64,000 bases of DNA, taken from contig NZ_JACIEI010000014.1 in assembly GCF_014196805.1 (NCBI RefSeq), forward strand, positions 27,920 to 91,919, given 5' to 3'. Below the pieces are notes generated by a model. The model had not been told where the DNA came from and did not search any database. It saw only the letters and a list, made by a program, of their open reading frames with translations. The translations under genes and the position numbers were made by a program. Shown here piece after piece: positions 17,771-26,464 of the stretch (position 1 is its first letter; every line of letters starts with the position of its first letter). Origin of the DNA: Sulfitobacter undariae. Lineage in GTDB: Bacteria; Pseudomonadota; Alphaproteobacteria; Rhodobacterales; Rhodobacteraceae.

Positions 17771-18450
17771 GCTGCCGCCTGCGGAGAAAACCCTGTCACG
17801 TCGATCTCACGGTCACACACACGCGCACGGGCCGCTTCGTCGTGGAAAATCCCGATGATCGCCGCCCCCCGCGCTTTCGCGTCCTCGATCAATTCCAGAA
17901 CCACGGCACGGTTTGTCGCATCAAGACTGGCAGTCGGTTCATCCAACAACATTGCGGGGAATTGATGGGCAAAGCCGCGTGCAATGTTCACGCGCTGCTG
18001 TTCACCACCCGAAAACGTAGTGGGCGACAACCCCCATAGGGTCTGCGGTATGTTGAGGCGCTCCAACAACTCCTGAGCGCGGGCTTTTGCCTTGTCTGCT
18101 GGCGTGCCGATTTTCAGCAAAGGCTCCGCCACCACATCCAATGTCGGCACACGTGGCACCACACGCAAGAACTGACTGACATACCCCATGACCTCGCGGC
18201 GCACACGGATCACCTCGCGCGGTTGGGCCTGCACCAGATCGACGTCACCCACACGAATGACCCCGCTTTGCGCCATATAGTTCCCATAAATCATCCGCAT
18301 TAGGGTCGATTTACCCGAACCAGATGACCCCGTCAGTGCCACACATTCACCAGCGGCAACAGCAAAGGATACATCTGTCAAAACATCAATCACTGCCGCA
18401 CCCTGATTGTGCAGCGTGAAGGTTTTATACACGTTTTCTAGTTCAATCAT
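17767..18450 (-). CDS. phnL: PhnL, ABC-type ATPase of the C-P lyase complex
   Basis: 227-residue ABC ATPase without membrane partners; Walker A GSSGSGKST, signature FSGGEQQRVNIARG, Walker B MLLDEPTASLD. In the C-P lyase pathway PhnL assists the PhnGHIJ core and the nucleotide-displacing first step. The FSGGEQQ form and the position after phnK identify it. Ten bases separate it from phnK, and it overlaps phnN. Confidence 0.92.
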   Translation of the reverse strand: MIELENVYKTFTLHNQGAAVIDVLTDVSFAVAAGECVALTGSSGSGKSTLMRMIYGNYMAQSGVIRVGDVDLVQAQPREVIRVRREVMGYVSQFLRVVPRVPTLDVVAEPLLKIGTPADKAKARAQELLERLNIPQTLWGLSPTTFSGGEQQRVNIARGFAHQFPAMLLDEPTASLDATNRAVVLELIEDAKARGAAIIGIFHDEAARARVCDREIDVTGFSPQAAA

Positions 18451-18459
18451 GATCTCACC

Positions 18460-19236
18460 TCAGACTTGCAGAACCGAGCTGACCAGCAGCTGGGTATAGG
18501 GATGTTGCGGGTCGTCCAACACTTGGTCGGTTAACCCGTTTTCAACAACTTGCCCCGATTTCATCACCATCAAACGGTCAGCCAACAGGCGTACCACAGC
18601 AAGGTCATGCGTGACGATGATCGCCGACAGCCCCATGTCGCGCACCAATCCACGCAGCAAATCCAGCAGACGCGCCTGCACCGACACATCCAGACCACCT
18701 GTAGGTTCATCCATAAACACCAGTCGCGGCCCCGTGACGAGGTTGCGGGCAATTTGCAAACGCTGCTGCATGCCACCCGAAAAGGTGGAGGGACGGTCGT
18801 CAATACGGCTGGAGTCGATCTCGACACGGCCTAACCAATCGGTAGCCTTATCGCGGATATCGCCATAATTCCGCGCACCCACAGCCATCAAGCGTTCACC
18901 CACATTGCCGCCTGCACTGACGCCCATGCGCAGCCCATCGCGGGCGTGTTGATGGACAAAGGCCCAATCCGTACGGCTGAGCATTCGGCGCTCAGGCTCG
19001 GACATCGTGACCGTATCGCGGGGGCCATTTACGCGAGTGTCAAAAACCACCTCCCCCGCATCTGGCGTCAGATGCCCTGCCATACAGTTCAGCAAGGTAG
19101 ATTTGCCCGAGCCGCTTTCACCGACAATGCCCATCACCTCACCGGGGAACAGATCAAACGACACGTTTTCGCAGCCGATGTGGTTGCCATAAGTCTTGGC
19201 GATTTTACGCACACTCAGCAGAGGTTGATCGGTCAT
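18460..19236 (-). CDS. phnK: PhnK, ABC-type ATPase of the C-P lyase complex
   Basis: 258-residue ABC ATPase with Walker A GESGSGKST, signature FSGGMQQRLQIAR and Walker B LVFMDEPTGGLDVS. PhnK binds PhnJ in the core complex and its ATPase activity is needed for C-P bond cleavage. It overlaps phnJ by four bases, and has the oligopeptide-transporter-like C-terminus (VENGLTDQVLDDPQHPYTQ) typical of PhnK. Confidence 0.93.
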   Translation of the reverse strand: MTDQPLLSVRKIAKTYGNHIGCENVSFDLFPGEVMGIVGESGSGKSTLLNCMAGHLTPDAGEVVFDTRVNGPRDTVTMSEPERRMLSRTDWAFVHQHARDGLRMGVSAGGNVGERLMAVGARNYGDIRDKATDWLGRVEIDSSRIDDRPSTFSGGMQQRLQIARNLVTGPRLVFMDEPTGGLDVSVQARLLDLLRGLVRDMGLSAIIVTHDLAVVRLLADRLMVMKSGQVVENGLTDQVLDDPQHPYTQLLVSSVLQV

Positions 19237-20084
19237 GCTGCGTCCTTTCCTTTGTGGCCTGCATTCTGGCGCGCTTCACAGAAATCCGTATCCGAGCAAA
19301 CAAACATCCGTCCGCCTGCGTCATCTACAATCACCTCATCCAAATAGCTGTCTTCCGCAGCGCAAAGGCCGCAGGGGTGATCCGCCTTGGATGGGTCAAA
19401 CGGGTGGTCTTCAAAATCCAGACTGGTGACACGGGTATAAGGCGGCAGCGCATAAATCCGTTGCTCGCGACCTGCGCCAAACAACTGAATCGCAGGACTG
19501 TTGGAGAGCTTCGGGTTATCGAACTTCGGAATCGGAGACGGGTCCATCACATAACGCGCCTCAACCTTAACCGGATAAGCATAAGCGGTTGCGATATGCC
19601 CGTGACGGCTGATGTCTTCATACAGCTTCACATGCATCAACCCGTATTCCTCAAGGCTGTGCATCTTGCGCGTCTCACTTTCGCGCGGTTCAAGAAAACG
19701 CAACGGCTCGGGGATCGGCACTTGGTAAACAAGGATCTGCCCCTCGCCCAGATCCGCCTCTGGGATACGGTGGCGGGTCTGGATCACAGTTGCTTCTGCC
19801 GTCTTGGTCGTCGTCGCCACTCCCGCTGTGTGTTCAAAGAACTTGCGGATCGAGACAGCATTTGTGGTGTCATCCGCCCCTTGGTCAATAACTTTGAAAC
19901 GGTCCTCTGGTGTCAGCACCGCCGCAGATACCTGCACTCCGCCTGTACCCCAGCCATAAGGCATCGGCATTTCACGGCTGGCGAAAGGCACCTGATACCC
20001 AGGGATCGCCAGCCCTTTCAGGATCGCACGACGGATCATGCGTTTGGTCTGCTCATCCAGATAAGCAAAATTATAATCGGTCAT
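19233..20084 (-). CDS. phnJ: PhnJ, carbon-phosphorus lyase (radical SAM enzyme)
   Basis: 283 residues; the catalytic subunit that cleaves the C-P bond using a 4Fe-4S cluster and S-adenosylmethionine. Cys238, Cys241, Cys263 and Cys269 are spaced exactly like E. coli Cys241/244/266/272, and Gly29 (in AIPGYQVPF) matches the glycyl-radical Gly32 with the same offset. The start at 20084 gives MTDYNFAYLDEQTKRM, the expected PhnJ N-terminus. It overlaps the upstream HAD gene by four bases, so the order is phnI, HAD, phnJ. Confidence 0.96.
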   Translation of the reverse strand: MTDYNFAYLDEQTKRMIRRAILKGLAIPGYQVPFASREMPMPYGWGTGGVQVSAAVLTPEDRFKVIDQGADDTTNAVSIRKFFEHTAGVATTTKTAEATVIQTRHRIPEADLGEGQILVYQVPIPEPLRFLEPRESETRKMHSLEEYGLMHVKLYEDISRHGHIATAYAYPVKVEARYVMDPSPIPKFDNPKLSNSPAIQLFGAGREQRIYALPPYTRVTSLDFEDHPFDPSKADHPCGLCAAEDSYLDEVIVDDAGGRMFVCSDTDFCEARQNAGHKGKDAA

Positions 20085-20680
20085 AATATCCCTCGTGAGA
20101 CAAGCTTTTGCTCTAGATCGTCCGCGCCAACGAAATGGATCGCATCCATCCCTACGAACTTTGCGCCGTCGCAATTCGCGGCAAGGTCATCAACAAAAAT
20201 GCAATCCTTCGCGTCCAAACCAAACTCCTCTAGGCAAAGTTTAAAAATGGCGAGGTCAGGTTTCACCAGCTGATGTTCGCCCGACACAATTGTAGCTTTG
20301 ATCAAGCGCACCGCAGTGCTAGCCGCCTTTACAGCCTCAAAGGACTCGCGCGCGGCATTGGTGATCCCATAGAGACCAACACCTTTTACATGCAGGCGTT
20401 CGATGATTTCGGTTGTGCCAGCCACAAGCGTACTATGGGCTGGCACTAATCCCGCCGCATAAGCTTCGTAAACATGCACGTATTCGGGATGCTGCACCTC
20501 CATAAGAGCGATGCCCTCTTCCCAACTGCGGCCACGGTCTTGTTCTTTGTTCCATGTCGAAAATCCGGTTTTTTCAAAGACATCTTTCATCTCGTCTTCG
20601 GTTTCGAACAGATGAGACAACGCAAGAAACGGGCGCCATTGAATGACAACATTCCCGTAATCGAAGATTACATTTTTCAC
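20081..20680 (-). CDS. HAD-superfamily phosphatase embedded in the C-P lyase operon
   Basis: 199 residues. HAD motif I is VIFDYGNVV (Asp7), motif II the TN of YGITNAA, motif III Lys in LVKPDLAIF, motif IV IFVDDLAAN. The second Asp of the usual DxD is Gly, as in the YihX-like glucose-1-phosphatases. It sits between phnI and phnJ with four-base overlaps on both sides, which argues for a role in phosphonate breakdown; candidates are removal of phosphate from a ribosyl intermediate or a side product. The exact substrate cannot be read from sequence. Confidence 0.85.
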   Translation of the reverse strand: MKNVIFDYGNVVIQWRPFLALSHLFETEDEMKDVFEKTGFSTWNKEQDRGRSWEEGIALMEVQHPEYVHVYEAYAAGLVPAHSTLVAGTTEIIERLHVKGVGLYGITNAARESFEAVKAASTAVRLIKATIVSGEHQLVKPDLAIFKLCLEEFGLDAKDCIFVDDLAANCDGAKFVGMDAIHFVGADDLEQKLVSRGIL

Positions 20681-21765
20681 TCATTCGCCTCCTGCTTTGG
20701 TGTGGCACCTGCATCGCGGCGTAGCTTGCGCACCAATTCCAGCTCGGACTGAAAGTCGACATAATGGGGCAGCTTGATGTGCTCCAAAAATCCGGTCGCT
20801 TGGATGTTATCCGAATGATAAAGAACAAATTCTGCGTCTTGCGCTGGGGCGCCAACATAATCCTCGCCCAATTCCTCCCACCGCAAGGCGCGATCGACCA
20901 AAGCCATAGAAATCGCTTTGCGCTCGGTCTGACCAAAGACCAAACCGTACCCACGGGTAAATTGCGGCGGTTCGGTTTTAGAGCCTTTGAACTGGTTAAC
21001 CGTTTCACATTCCGTCACGGTAATTTCGCCAATATCGATGGCAAAGCCCAATTCGGGGATGTCCATTTCAACCACCACATCACCGATGCGCAATTCGCCC
21101 ACAAAAGCATGGTTACGGGCATAGCCGCGTTGGGTGGAGTAAGCCATCGAGAGAGTAAATCCCTCATCCGCACGCGCCAATGCTTGCAACCGCAAAGCGC
21201 GGTCCGCAGGCATTTCCAACGGTTCACGCGTCAAATCGCGAGGCGTTGTATCATCATGCGGCGCCTCTTCGATCAACCCTTCACGGTTAAGAAACCCCGT
21301 GACATGGGGTACTTTTGCCTGTGCTGCTTCACGCTGGGGCGCTTGCGCCACTTCACCATCAGCGGCCAGTTTAAAATCCAACAAACGGTGGGTGTAATCA
21401 AACGTCGGCCCAAGGATTTGGCCCCCCGGCACATCCTTGAACGTTGCTGACACACGGCGGTCACAGGTCATATTGGCTGTGTCAATTGGCTGCGACGCGC
21501 CAAAACGTGGCAGAGTCGTGCGATAGGCACGGATCAGGAAAATCGCCTCGATCAGATCACCGCGCGACTGTTTGATCGCCAAAGCGGCAAGGTCAGGATC
21601 ATACAGCGATCCTTCGGCCATCACACGGTTTACCGCCAGCGCCAGTTGCTCACGGATTTGCGGGACGGACAGTTCCATCACAGACGTATCGCCGCGCCGT
21701 TCTTCTGCTAACCACGCATGAGCGTTTTCAATCGCGCGTTCGCCGCCTTTTACTGCAACATACAT
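20677..21765 (-). CDS. phnI: PhnI, C-P lyase core subunit
   Basis: 362 residues beginning MYVAVKGGERAIENAHAWLA, a strong PhnI signature. PhnI with PhnG, H and J forms the core complex, and PhnI carries nucleosidase-type activity that joins the phosphonate to the ribose of ATP. The gene abuts phnH (one-base overlap) and overlaps the HAD gene by four bases. Length is normal for the family. Confidence 0.95.
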   Translation of the reverse strand: MYVAVKGGERAIENAHAWLAEERRGDTSVMELSVPQIREQLALAVNRVMAEGSLYDPDLAALAIKQSRGDLIEAIFLIRAYRTTLPRFGASQPIDTANMTCDRRVSATFKDVPGGQILGPTFDYTHRLLDFKLAADGEVAQAPQREAAQAKVPHVTGFLNREGLIEEAPHDDTTPRDLTREPLEMPADRALRLQALARADEGFTLSMAYSTQRGYARNHAFVGELRIGDVVVEMDIPELGFAIDIGEITVTECETVNQFKGSKTEPPQFTRGYGLVFGQTERKAISMALVDRALRWEELGEDYVGAPAQDAEFVLYHSDNIQATGFLEHIKLPHYVDFQSELELVRKLRRDAGATPKQEANE

Positions 21766-22328
21766 CAGCGCACCTCTGTTGATCTGGGGAGCGCGGCAAG
21801 CCGGTCACCGCAAGTGAAAAAGAAATCTAAGCCAAGCGGGAATTGCGCCGCGTTTGTTTGAAAAGCAGAAACATCAGGCACAGCAAAATGCGCCTCATCC
21901 TGAATACCCGGCCCTGTGAGGGTGGCCCCTTCAAGACGCAACTCAGGCATTTCCACCACCAGAGTGGCAGAACGGTCGGGATATTCCGAGGTCCCGATTG
22001 GGAAAACGGACAGCGGCATCAGCGCCTCCCATGTGCCAAAGGCATAGGCGCAATCGGAGGCTGCGCAAATGGGTGCGCCCGTGTGAAACGTGATCCAGTC
22101 CCGCACAGCGCAGCAATCCACGTCACCCGCCAAATAGATCGGCGTATCCGTGTCGCATAGCGTCAACAGTACAACACCCGCCGCAACCGACAACGGCGCA
22201 GGCGGCTGTGCATCTTGAAGCACATGCACGGTCGCGGGGCGCGCCATTGCCTCCATCACACCGCGAAAGGCAGTTGCGGATTGAAGTGCGGGGTTACTGA
22301 AACCCCCTTCTAAGGATTGCGTATCCAT
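21765..22328 (-). CDS. phnH: PhnH, C-P lyase core subunit
   Basis: 187 residues; begins MDTQSLEGGFSNPALQSATA with the FRGVMEAMARP segment that is typical of PhnH. It is a structural part of the PhnGHIJ core complex. It overlaps phnG and phnI by one base each, as expected for translational coupling of subunits made in equal amounts. Confidence 0.94.
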   Translation of the reverse strand: MDTQSLEGGFSNPALQSATAFRGVMEAMARPATVHVLQDAQPPAPLSVAAGVVLLTLCDTDTPIYLAGDVDCCAVRDWITFHTGAPICAASDCAYAFGTWEALMPLSVFPIGTSEYPDRSATLVVEMPELRLEGATLTGPGIQDEAHFAVPDVSAFQTNAAQFPLGLDFFFTCGDRLAALPRSTEVR

Positions 22329-22783
22329 CAGTCTTCGCCCCTTACCATGGTAAAGAAATCCACCTTTGTGGCGGCTGCTTTTGCTGCGCGTGTGGTGCGG
22401 GCTTCTGTGCGCTCGGCCTCCAGCACATTCAGCACGGCAACCCGTATGTCAGCCGCATTTTCCGTTTGCATCAGTGCATCTACCAATGCCGCCGCTTCGG
22501 CACATGCTTTACGGCGACCTTGAACATACCCGTGACCCACAGTGCCATCTGCCAAGCGCAAGCTACAGCGCGTCACCGTCACTTCGCCGAGGTTAAAAGG
22601 CGATCCAGTGGCACCGGCACGGCCTCGCACCATGACGCTGCCAATCTCTGGCATGCGCAGCCATGTGAAATCTGGCCGCGCCATGACCTGATCCAAAAGG
22701 GCCCCCACGCGCCCCTCTGGCGACTTGGCCAAAGTGCCTAACCATTCCTTGCGGGGGTTTATATCGTCGATGGTATCTTTCAT
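22328..22783 (-). CDS. phnG: PhnG, C-P lyase core subunit
   Basis: 151 residues; contains the family segment GSVMVRGRAGATGSPFNLGE and then VTRCSLRLADGTVGHGYVQG. PhnG acts with PhnI, H and J on the first step of phosphonate catabolism. It is the first gene of this minus-strand operon. The 82 bases upstream, shared with the divergent phnF, must hold the promoter. Confidence 0.94.
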   Translation of the reverse strand: MKDTIDDINPRKEWLGTLAKSPEGRVGALLDQVMARPDFTWLRMPEIGSVMVRGRAGATGSPFNLGEVTVTRCSLRLADGTVGHGYVQGRRKACAEAAALVDALMQTENAADIRVAVLNVLEAERTEARTTRAAKAAATKVDFFTMVRGED

Positions 22784-22802
22784 CTCGACAACTTTTCCTA
22801 TT

Positions 22803-22817
22803 ACTATACAACTATAC
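22803..22817. promoter_or_regulatory. Candidate PhnF operator in the phnG/phnF divergent region
   Basis: ACTATAC occurs twice, at 22803 and 22811, one base apart. On the other strand this reads as repeated GTATAGT, close to half of the GTxTAxAC operator of HutC/FarR-type GntR regulators. Position between phnG and phnF fits autoregulation and operon control. It is a direct rather than a clean inverted repeat, so this stays tentative. Confidence 0.3.
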
Positions 22818-22865
22818 TTATTCTAGCGAAGTCCCTTCAAAACACCCAGAGAAGATTTGTAAAAG

Positions 22866-23588
22866 TTGCGTAACACACAGCCCCCCCGCACCCCGATCTG
22901 GCGCGCCATTGGCAACGCTTTGCGCCAAGACATATCCGAGGGGCGTTATGCCCCTGGTGATAAACTCCCGACCGAGGCCGCACTGGCAGACCGTTTTGGC
23001 GTGAACCGCCATACGGTGCGGCATGCGCTGTCTGATCTGGTGGAACAGGGGCTGGTGCGCACAAGGCGCGGTGCAGGTGCATTTGTGGCTGCGATGCCCA
23101 CTGATTATCCTATCGGCGAACGTGTGCGGTTTCGCGAAAACCTGTTGGCCGCAGGGCGCACGCCTGAAAAACGGCTGCTTTTGATTGAAGAACGCGCTGC
23201 CACGCTGGGGGAAGCAAAGGCGCTAAATGTGGCTGAGGGCGAAGTGATCTGCGCCTATCACGGAATTTCGTTGGCGGATGGGCAACCCGTTGCGGTGTTT
23301 GAGAGCCTATTCCCTGCCAGCCGCCTGCCCGGCATTGCAAATGCGCTGTCCGAAAATCACGGCGTAACCGCAGCCCTGACCCAGATCGGGGTTGCCGATT
23401 ACATCCGTGTTTCCACACGGCTAACGGCAGTGTCGGCCACCGCGACGCAAGCCTTACATTTGCAAGTTAGAGAAGGTGATCCGCTGTTGCGCAGCACTGG
23501 TGTGAACTTAGACACAGATGCCCAGCCCGTCGAATACGGGCGCACCTTTTTCGCGGGTGACAGGATCACACTCACGCTTGAAAGTTAG
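22866..23588 (+). CDS. phnF: PhnF, GntR/HutC-family repressor of phosphonate genes
   Basis: 240 residues: N-terminal GntR winged helix (GDKLPTEAALADRFGVNRHT near residues 31-50) and C-terminal UTRA ligand-binding domain. PhnF-type regulators of this subgroup repress phn genes until phosphonate or a pathway product binds. The start is a TTG at 22866, since an in-frame stop lies two codons before it and no ATG follows near by. The gene is divergent from phnG. Its end overlaps the end of the convergent acetyltransferase gene by four bases. Confidence 0.88.
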   Translation: MRNTQPPRTPIWRAIGNALRQDISEGRYAPGDKLPTEAALADRFGVNRHTVRHALSDLVEQGLVRTRRGAGAFVAAMPTDYPIGERVRFRENLLAAGRTPEKRLLLIEERAATLGEAKALNVAEGEVICAYHGISLADGQPVAVFESLFPASRLPGIANALSENHGVTAALTQIGVADYIRVSTRLTAVSATATQALHLQVREGDPLLRSTGVNLDTDAQPVEYGRTFFAGDRITLTLES

Positions 23589-24202
23589 CTCTCGTATTTA
23601 TCCAGAAAAGCTTCGGCAGACAGCGTACGGAAATCAGGAAGAGTTTCGCGCAGCTTGTCATGGGACCAATCCCACCACGCCAGTGTGATCATCCGCTCGG
23701 CAATCTGTGTCGGCTGGCGATAGCGCAGATGCCGTGCGGGCGTGCCAGCGACGATCTCATAAGGCCCCACATCACGGGTAACCACACTGCCCGACGCCAC
23801 AACAGCGCCGTCTGCCAATGTGACCTCTGGCTTGATCATTGCCCCGTTGCCAATCCATGTATCGTGACCAACGTAAGCGCGCCGCGACTTGCGATGTTCA
23901 AAAAACGCCTCGTCGTTCTGTGCGTCATCCCAATAATCGGCAGAGCGATATAAGAAGTGATGGCACGCCGCCGTGTGCAGCGGGTGATCCGTAGCACCGA
24001 TGCGGGTAAAGCTGGCGATGTTCGAGAATTTTCCAACTGTCGCATTGGCAATATCGGCATAACGATCACAATAGCTGTAATCACCAAATTCACTATGCGC
24101 GATACGGCTGCCTGCACCAATTTCAACGAAACGGCCAAAAGTGGTATCCGTCAGGCTGCACCCCTCGTGGATAAAGGGGGTTTCAGATTTAAGACGTGCC
24201 AT
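23585..24202 (-). CDS. Left-handed beta-helix acetyltransferase associated with phosphonate metabolism
   Basis: 205 residues with hexapeptide repeats (for example VEIGAGSRIAHSEFG, IGNGAMIKPEVTLADG, VVASGSVVTRDVG) and the xenobiotic acetyltransferase tail AGTPARHLR. Members near phn genes are called the phosphonate-metabolism hexapeptide transferase. It could acetylate aminophosphonates to protect the cell, the role PhnO has in E. coli with another fold; that is inference. The ATG at 24202, after GGTGGAAA, is preferred to a GTG at 24217. It overlaps phnE by 14 bases and ends the phnCDEE operon. Confidence 0.82.
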   Translation of the reverse strand: MARLKSETPFIHEGCSLTDTTFGRFVEIGAGSRIAHSEFGDYSYCDRYADIANATVGKFSNIASFTRIGATDHPLHTAACHHFLYRSADYWDDAQNDEAFFEHRKSRRAYVGHDTWIGNGAMIKPEVTLADGAVVASGSVVTRDVGPYEIVAGTPARHLRYRQPTQIAERMITLAWWDWSHDKLRETLPDFRTLSAEAFLDKYES

Positions 24203-25529
24203 GACTATCTTTTCCACCTATCAGACGGCCCCGCAGCCATCCCGAAAACCAATCCATCAACATCACCACACCGATGATCAACACGATATAATAGGCAACT
24301 TCTTCCCAATCCTTTTGGGTTTGGATCGCCTGTGTCAGCATCAAACCGATACCGCCACCTGTGATGGCACCAATGATTGTCGCCGAACGGGTGTTCGACT
24401 CGAGGAAATAGAGAACCTGCGCCAGCAGCACGGGCACAATCTGCGGGATCACGCCAAAGCGGTAGCGTTGCAGCGGTTTGGCACCTGTAGAACTGACACC
24501 TTCGATCTGTTTTTCGTCTACATTTTCCAGAGCCTCGGAAAAGATTTTACCAAAAGTGCCCATGTCGGTAACAAGGATCGCAAGCGCCCCTGTCAGCGGA
24601 CCAGGGCCAAAGGCGCGGGCCAGAACAACTGTCCAGATCAACGCATCCACACCACGCACAAAATCAAACAACCGCCGCGCCACGCCGCGCACCAGCATGA
24701 AGGGAGAGAAGTTCTTGGCGGCAAGGAAAGCCAGCGGCAGGGCAATGATCGCAGCGCCAAACGTACCAAGGAACGCCATCAGGATCGTTTCACCAATGGC
24801 CCACGCCACATCCTTATGACGCCACATACCGTTGTTCCAGAAATCCGAAATCGCGCCGGAAATATTGCTGCGCGTCGGATCAATGCGGCTGCCGAACACA
24901 ATCTCGGGCAGGCTGTGGCCACTATACGGACTATCCAGCGTGAACCAGAACAGCTCCCAACCCGCGAAGTAACGATACACTTCGGTACGTGAGCGCGTCA
25001 TGCTCAGGCGTCCTGCATCTGTTGTGACAGTCATCCGTTGTTCGGAAAGGTTGATCCAATCTGGAATAGGCTCTTGCAGATTGGTCTGGATGATACCGTC
25101 GACCAGTTGCGCAGTGATCGTGCCAAAATCAGGGATCTCAAAAACCGTCGCATTGTCAGGTAGAAAACGCACAACATAGCCATCGTCCAGATCAATAGTC
25201 ACGTTTTCGGGATCGGCGACTTCTACCCACGCAGGGTTCGTGCCTTCGGCATAGGCACCCTTACGCTCGCCCTCAATCGCGGAAGACGTACCGCCACGGC
25301 GGTTGTCGCGGGTGATGTGAACTTTGTATGACCAGCTATCCGATGCAAGAATACCCGCATTTTCAAGGCTTGCGCGTTTCGCAAGCCCCAACACATCAAA
25401 CGAAATAGCGATATACAGCAGATAAGCGAGGATCACCGCTGGCACAGCAAAGGCTGTCAGGCGTTTGCGGCGAAACGCGCCAGAGGCGGAAAATTTGGTT
25501 TGGTCCAGCATTGCAGTCGCGTCGGTCAT
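24189..25529 (-). CDS. phnE: Phosphonate ABC transporter permease PhnE (second, extended copy)
   Basis: 446 residues. The C-terminal part is a normal PhnE permease with the EGVSSTGAKPLQRYRFGVIP coupling motif. Between the first membrane span (about residues 26-46) and the core there is an added periplasmic region of about 150 residues that is not present in the other copy. It starts one base after the first phnE stops. The two permeases probably form a heterodimer fed by PhnD. Confidence 0.9.
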   Translation of the reverse strand: MTDATAMLDQTKFSASGAFRRKRLTAFAVPAVILAYLLYIAISFDVLGLAKRASLENAGILASDSWSYKVHITRDNRRGGTSSAIEGERKGAYAEGTNPAWVEVADPENVTIDLDDGYVVRFLPDNATVFEIPDFGTITAQLVDGIIQTNLQEPIPDWINLSEQRMTVTTDAGRLSMTRSRTEVYRYFAGWELFWFTLDSPYSGHSLPEIVFGSRIDPTRSNISGAISDFWNNGMWRHKDVAWAIGETILMAFLGTFGAAIIALPLAFLAAKNFSPFMLVRGVARRLFDFVRGVDALIWTVVLARAFGPGPLTGALAILVTDMGTFGKIFSEALENVDEKQIEGVSSTGAKPLQRYRFGVIPQIVPVLLAQVLYFLESNTRSATIIGAITGGGIGLMLTQAIQTQKDWEEVAYYIVLIIGVVMLMDWFSGWLRGRLIGGKDSHGTS

Positions 25530-25530
25530 C

Positions 25531-26403
25531 TTATTGGCCCTTGATCATTTTAGTGCGGTAGCGGCTGGACAGTTGGTCAAAGAACACGATCGTGCCAAAC
25601 AGCAGAATGAAGATTGCAGCGGCTTCGTCAAAACGCCCCGGCCCCCAAGACATGGCATTGCGCAGCTCTGCACCAATACCGCCCGCCCCGACGAAACCCA
25701 GAATGGCAGAGGCCCGGATGTTGATTTCAAAACGCAGCAACGTATAGCTCAGAAAGTTTGGTGCGACTTGCGGCAGCACGCCCAACCACATCCGTTGCGA
25801 CCAAGTGGCCCCCGTTGAGGAGAGCCCTTCAACAGCTTTGAGATCAGCGTTTTCAGCAACCTCTGAGTAAAGCTTACCCAATGCGCCCGCAGTATGGAAC
25901 GCAATCGCGATCATCGCAGGCACCGGTCCACCGCCTAGAATAAAGATCAGCACCAATGCGATCACAATTTCAGGCACCGCACGCATGATGTCCATGATCC
26001 GGCGGAACACAGGAATCAAGCGCGGCCATTTCGCCAACCCGCGTGTAGAGAGCAGTGCAAGGACCAAGCCCATCATTGCACCGATAAGTGTCGAGGCTGC
26101 CGCGATGTTAATCGTCTCTAACAAGGCGGGAAAGAAATCGACCATCAAGGCTGGCAAATTCGCACGCTTTTCCCATGCCTCTGACAGAACGTCAGCAGGG
26201 AAGTCGAAAATTTGATGCCACCCCGCCCAAAAACCGCCCGCATTGCGATTATCAGCGACAACAAAGCCCGACACCATCAACAGAACGAAAATGCCAAGAG
26301 TCAGACCACCGTACATCCGGCGGCGGCGCACTTGGACCAAATAGCTCTCTTGAATTTGGGTGATCTGGGACGGGGTTGCTCCCGTTAGCGCGGCATCAGT
26401 CAT
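25531..26403 (-). CDS. phnE: Phosphonate ABC transporter permease PhnE (first copy)
   Basis: 290-residue inner-membrane permease, usual length for PhnE. The EGLSSTGATWSQRMWLGVLP segment is the ATPase-contact motif of this family and is similar to that of the second copy. A strong hairpin (26419-26445) lies between phnD and this gene and probably sets its lower expression. Confidence 0.92.
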   Translation of the reverse strand: MTDAALTGATPSQITQIQESYLVQVRRRRMYGGLTLGIFVLLMVSGFVVADNRNAGGFWAGWHQIFDFPADVLSEAWEKRANLPALMVDFFPALLETINIAAASTLIGAMMGLVLALLSTRGLAKWPRLIPVFRRIMDIMRAVPEIVIALVLIFILGGGPVPAMIAIAFHTAGALGKLYSEVAENADLKAVEGLSSTGATWSQRMWLGVLPQVAPNFLSYTLLRFEINIRASAILGFVGAGGIGAELRNAMSWGPGRFDEAAAIFILLFGTIVFFDQLSSRYRTKMIKGQ

Positions 26404-26418
26404 GGGTCACTCCAAGTG

Positions 26419-26445
26419 AAAAGGGGCAGCGTCATGCGCTGCCCC
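26419..26445 (-). terminator. Hairpin with T-run between phnD and phnE
   Basis: Arms GGGGCAGCG (26423) and CGCTGCCCC (26437) are perfect with a five-base loop. On the minus strand the stem is followed directly by TTTT. It is placed like the hairpin after pstS, just after the binding-protein gene. Confidence 0.75.
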
Positions 26446-26464
26446 GATCTGGAAGGTTTGTGGC

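Noticed and set aside
24141..24992. 283-codon plus-strand frame opposite phnE
   Set aside because: Overlaps the acetyltransferase and phnE, which both have family motifs; the frame is Arg/His/Gln-rich without any motif.
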